Shown piece by piece: positions 5,683 through 7,066 of a stretch of 7,066 nucleotides of DNA. The stretch is taken from positions 1 to 7,066 of the forward strand of contig JAFGRS010000472.1 of assembly GCA_016935045.1 (NCBI GenBank), in the 5' to 3' direction. The DNA comes from Lentisphaeria bacterium. GTDB taxonomy: Bacteria > Verrucomicrobiota > Lentisphaeria > Oligosphaerales > JAFGRS01. A program made the position numbers and the translations under genes. Every line of letters begins with the position of its first letter. Position 1 is the first letter of the stretch. The notes under the pieces were generated by a model. It was not told the origin of the DNA and searched no databases. It saw only the letters and a program-made list of their open reading frames with translations.

Positions 5683-5711
5683 TCGATGCACGACACCGAC
5701 GCGGCTATAGT
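5683..5711 (+). promoter_or_regulatory. Possible promoter of the secreted hydrolase gene
   Basis: TATAGT at 5706-5711 is a good -10 hexamer (5 of 6). At 17 bases upstream the -35 position reads TCGATG, only 3 of 6 matches to TTGACA. It lies 9 bases past the right target duplication of the miniature element, so the insertion may have replaced upstream promoter DNA. Weak prediction. Confidence 0.3.
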
Positions 5712-5792
5712 GGAACCGTGCCGTTCGAGGATGCACAGAAAACCCACGCACGGCATGCCGGAGGACGTGTGCTTGCGGCCGGAGACAGCGTT

Positions 5793-5800
5793 GGGAGGAG
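5793..5800 (+). promoter_or_regulatory. Shine-Dalgarno site of the secreted hydrolase gene
   Basis: GGGAGGAG ends 10 bases before GTG 5811. It is the only strong ribosome site near this reading frame and supports the GTG start. Confidence 0.7.
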
Positions 5801-5810
5801 AAAAGTCATC

Positions 5811-7066
5811 GTGAGATCCCGTGTCCCCCGAACGCCCGTCGCCGTCCTGACCGCCGTCGTCGCCGCCCTGCAGATCCTGTCCAGCCGCGGGGCGGACCGC
5901 CTGCGCATCGGCTGGTCCGTGGACCGGGAAACCCTGGTGCGCGCCTGGGGCGTCGACCCGGAGCAACAGCACACCGATTTCAGCGAGAACGAAACGCTCC
6001 GGGTCAAGCTGATCGAGACCAGCATTCCGGCCAACATCCTCTGGCCGGGCGAAGAACCTGCCCTCACCTTTCTGTTCGAAAACCTGACCGACGGAGCCCT
6101 GACCTTGGAGGGCGTCTTCGACATCGACCGGCACGGCGCCTTCAACACCGACGAGAGCGGTCTGGGAAAAACCGGCCTGAAGAAACTGGCCGACGTTGCC
6201 GAGATGCCCTTGCGGGTCGACCTGCCTCCCGGGGGGCACCAACGCGTGACGCTGACGCCGCGCATCCCGGAGACCTTCGGCGGCTACCTGATCCTGGTGG
6301 ACGTCAAGGGTCAGGGCCGCTTCTTCGGCGCGGGCCTGGCCCGGGTTCGCAAGGTGGTCCTGCCGCGCACCCTCTATCGGCGCTACACCATGGATGCCCA
6401 TTGCGTGGACCAGATGAGCCGGCTGGCAGCCTATCCGAACCGCGAGGGAATCAACTGGAAACGGCTGACCGACGCGGATTTCGAGGAGTGGTACGGGACC
6501 GACCGGCACATCCTCAATCTGCGGGCCTATCACGAGGCCGGCATGACCGTCACCGTCGAGTTCGGTACGGCCCACCGCGGCAACGAACTCATGCCCCTGG
6601 GGCGCCCGCGCCCGCACCTCGATGCGAACGATGTCATGATGCAGACCAAGGAAGACTATGCCTGGCTGCCGCAATACGACGACGCCTTCGAGGCGTTCGT
6701 TTGCCGCCTCTGCCGCGATTACGGCTACCCGAAGGGCCCGATCAACGGCGTCATGCTCTGGAACGAGCCTTGGGAAGGCCTCAGCATCTCGGGCTGGGGC
6801 GCCGACCTGCCGCGCTACCGGGAGATCTATGCCGCCATGGCCCGCGGGACCGAGCGCGCCCGCAGGGATGCCGGCGTGGATGTGCTCATCGGCGGCTGCG
6901 ATTCCAGCTCCAACACCCTCGACAAGCTGTTCCCCGTCGATGCGGAGTGGCTCAAGTGGCTCGACTTCATGAGCATCCACTACCAGAGCAACAGCTCCAA
7001 TTCCACCATCAAGGCGTTTCTCGAGCGCACCCACGTCAAGGGTCGCGTGCTGATCTGGGATACGGA
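5811..7066 (+). CDS. Secreted clan GH-A-like glycoside hydrolase, 3' end outside window
   Basis: An open frame from GTG 5811 to the window edge gives 418 residues with no stop. Residues 1-28 look like a signal peptide: basic MRSRVPRTP, hydrophobic VAVLTAVVAALQIL, then SSRGA with possible cleavage before Asp29, so export is expected. Residues about 50-185 read as a beta-rich domain (for example RVKLIETSIPANILWPGEE), perhaps sugar-binding. From about 190 a TIM-barrel-like domain follows: AYHEAGMTVTVEFGTA, then GVMLWNEPWEG with predicted acid/base Glu319 in the Asn-Glu-Pro motif typical of clan GH-A, and FMSIHYQSN. The last visible residues, RVLIWDT plus a partial codon GA-, fit the strand that normally carries the nucleophile Glu, about 100 residues after the acid/base. 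The exact family (GH5, GH39, GH42 or unassigned) cannot be told. It is transcribed divergently from the GDPD, downstream of the miniature element. Confidence 0.75.
   Translation, partial: MRSRVPRTPVAVLTAVVAALQILSSRGADRLRIGWSVDRETLVRAWGVDPEQQHTDFSENETLRVKLIETSIPANILWPGEEPALTFLFENLTDGALTLEGVFDIDRHGAFNTDESGLGKTGLKKLADVAEMPLRVDLPPGGHQRVTLTPRIPETFGGYLILVDVKGQGRFFGAGLARVRKVVLPRTLYRRYTMDAHCVDQMSRLAAYPNREGINWKRLTDADFEEWYGTDRHILNLRAYHEAGMTVTVEFGTAHRGNELMPLGRPRPHLDANDVMMQTKEDYAWLPQYDDAFEAFVCRLCRDYGYPKGPINGVMLWNEPWEGLSISGWGADLPRYREIYAAMARGTERARRDAGVDVLIGGCDSSSNTLDKLFPVDAEWLKWLDFMSIHYQSNSSNSTIKAFLERTHVKGRVLIWDT

Noticed and set aside
3235..5814. 859-codon plus-strand open frame across MATE, the gap and the GDPD gene
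   Set aside because: It is out of frame with MATE and antisense to GDPD. Only its 4537-4683 part looks like real protein, and this is reported as the ABC ATPase relic.
5508..7034. 508-codon minus-strand open frame opposite the secreted hydrolase
   Set aside because: No domain recognisable, and it runs through the miniature element. The plus strand has a ribosome site, a signal peptide and a WNEP motif.
1..7066. tRNA or rRNA genes
   Set aside because: I recognised no cloverleaf with a T-loop GTTCGA-type core and acceptor pairing, and no conserved rRNA segments on either strand.

Overview
The window is a high-GC bacterial segment with dense coding, GTG as well as ATG starts, Shine-Dalgarno sites and GC-rich hairpin repeats between genes. 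Nothing in it fixes the taxon. The mix of intracellular and secreted glycoside hydrolases with GC-rich intergenic repeats and a period-10 ATTCGTGTCC-type repeat would suit a polysaccharide-degrading, PVC-like or uncultivated lineage, but that is weak inference.

Layout: 1-359 has no gene and is packed with repeats: a period-10 tandem repeat, a 26-bp direct repeat that folds into hairpins, and an array of two alternating hairpin modules. A plus-strand pair follows: a cytosolic family 2 glycoside hydrolase (360-2132) whose last 13 bases overlap a class II fructose/tagatose-bisphosphate-type aldolase (2120-2995). After a 102-bp gap holding another hairpin repeat comes a MATE-family multidrug/cation antiporter (3098-4534). 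Next is a short relic of an oligopeptide/dipeptide ABC transporter ATPase (about 4537-4683), then a convergent minus-strand glycerophosphodiester phosphodiesterase (4684-5382) with a good promoter and Shine-Dalgarno site. The divergent intergenic region (5383-5810) carries a complete 167-bp miniature inverted-repeat element (5498-5664). The last gene (5811 to the window end, incomplete) encodes a probably secreted clan GH-A-like glycoside hydrolase.

How the genes may work together: the GH2 enzyme would release a monosaccharide inside the cell, and the translationally coupled aldolase could cleave the phosphorylated sugar further down the same catabolic route. The secreted hydrolase could act on external glycan. 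The GDPD recovers glycerol-3-phosphate from phospholipid head-group diesters. The MATE gene and the GDPD have no obvious metabolic link to the sugar genes.

The most notable discovery is the miniature mobile element. It has 19-bp terminal inverted repeats (18/19 matching), a perfect 9-bp target-site duplication, and an almost fully palindromic body. Its internal hairpin module recurs at four other places in the window, with stem changes that largely preserve pairing.
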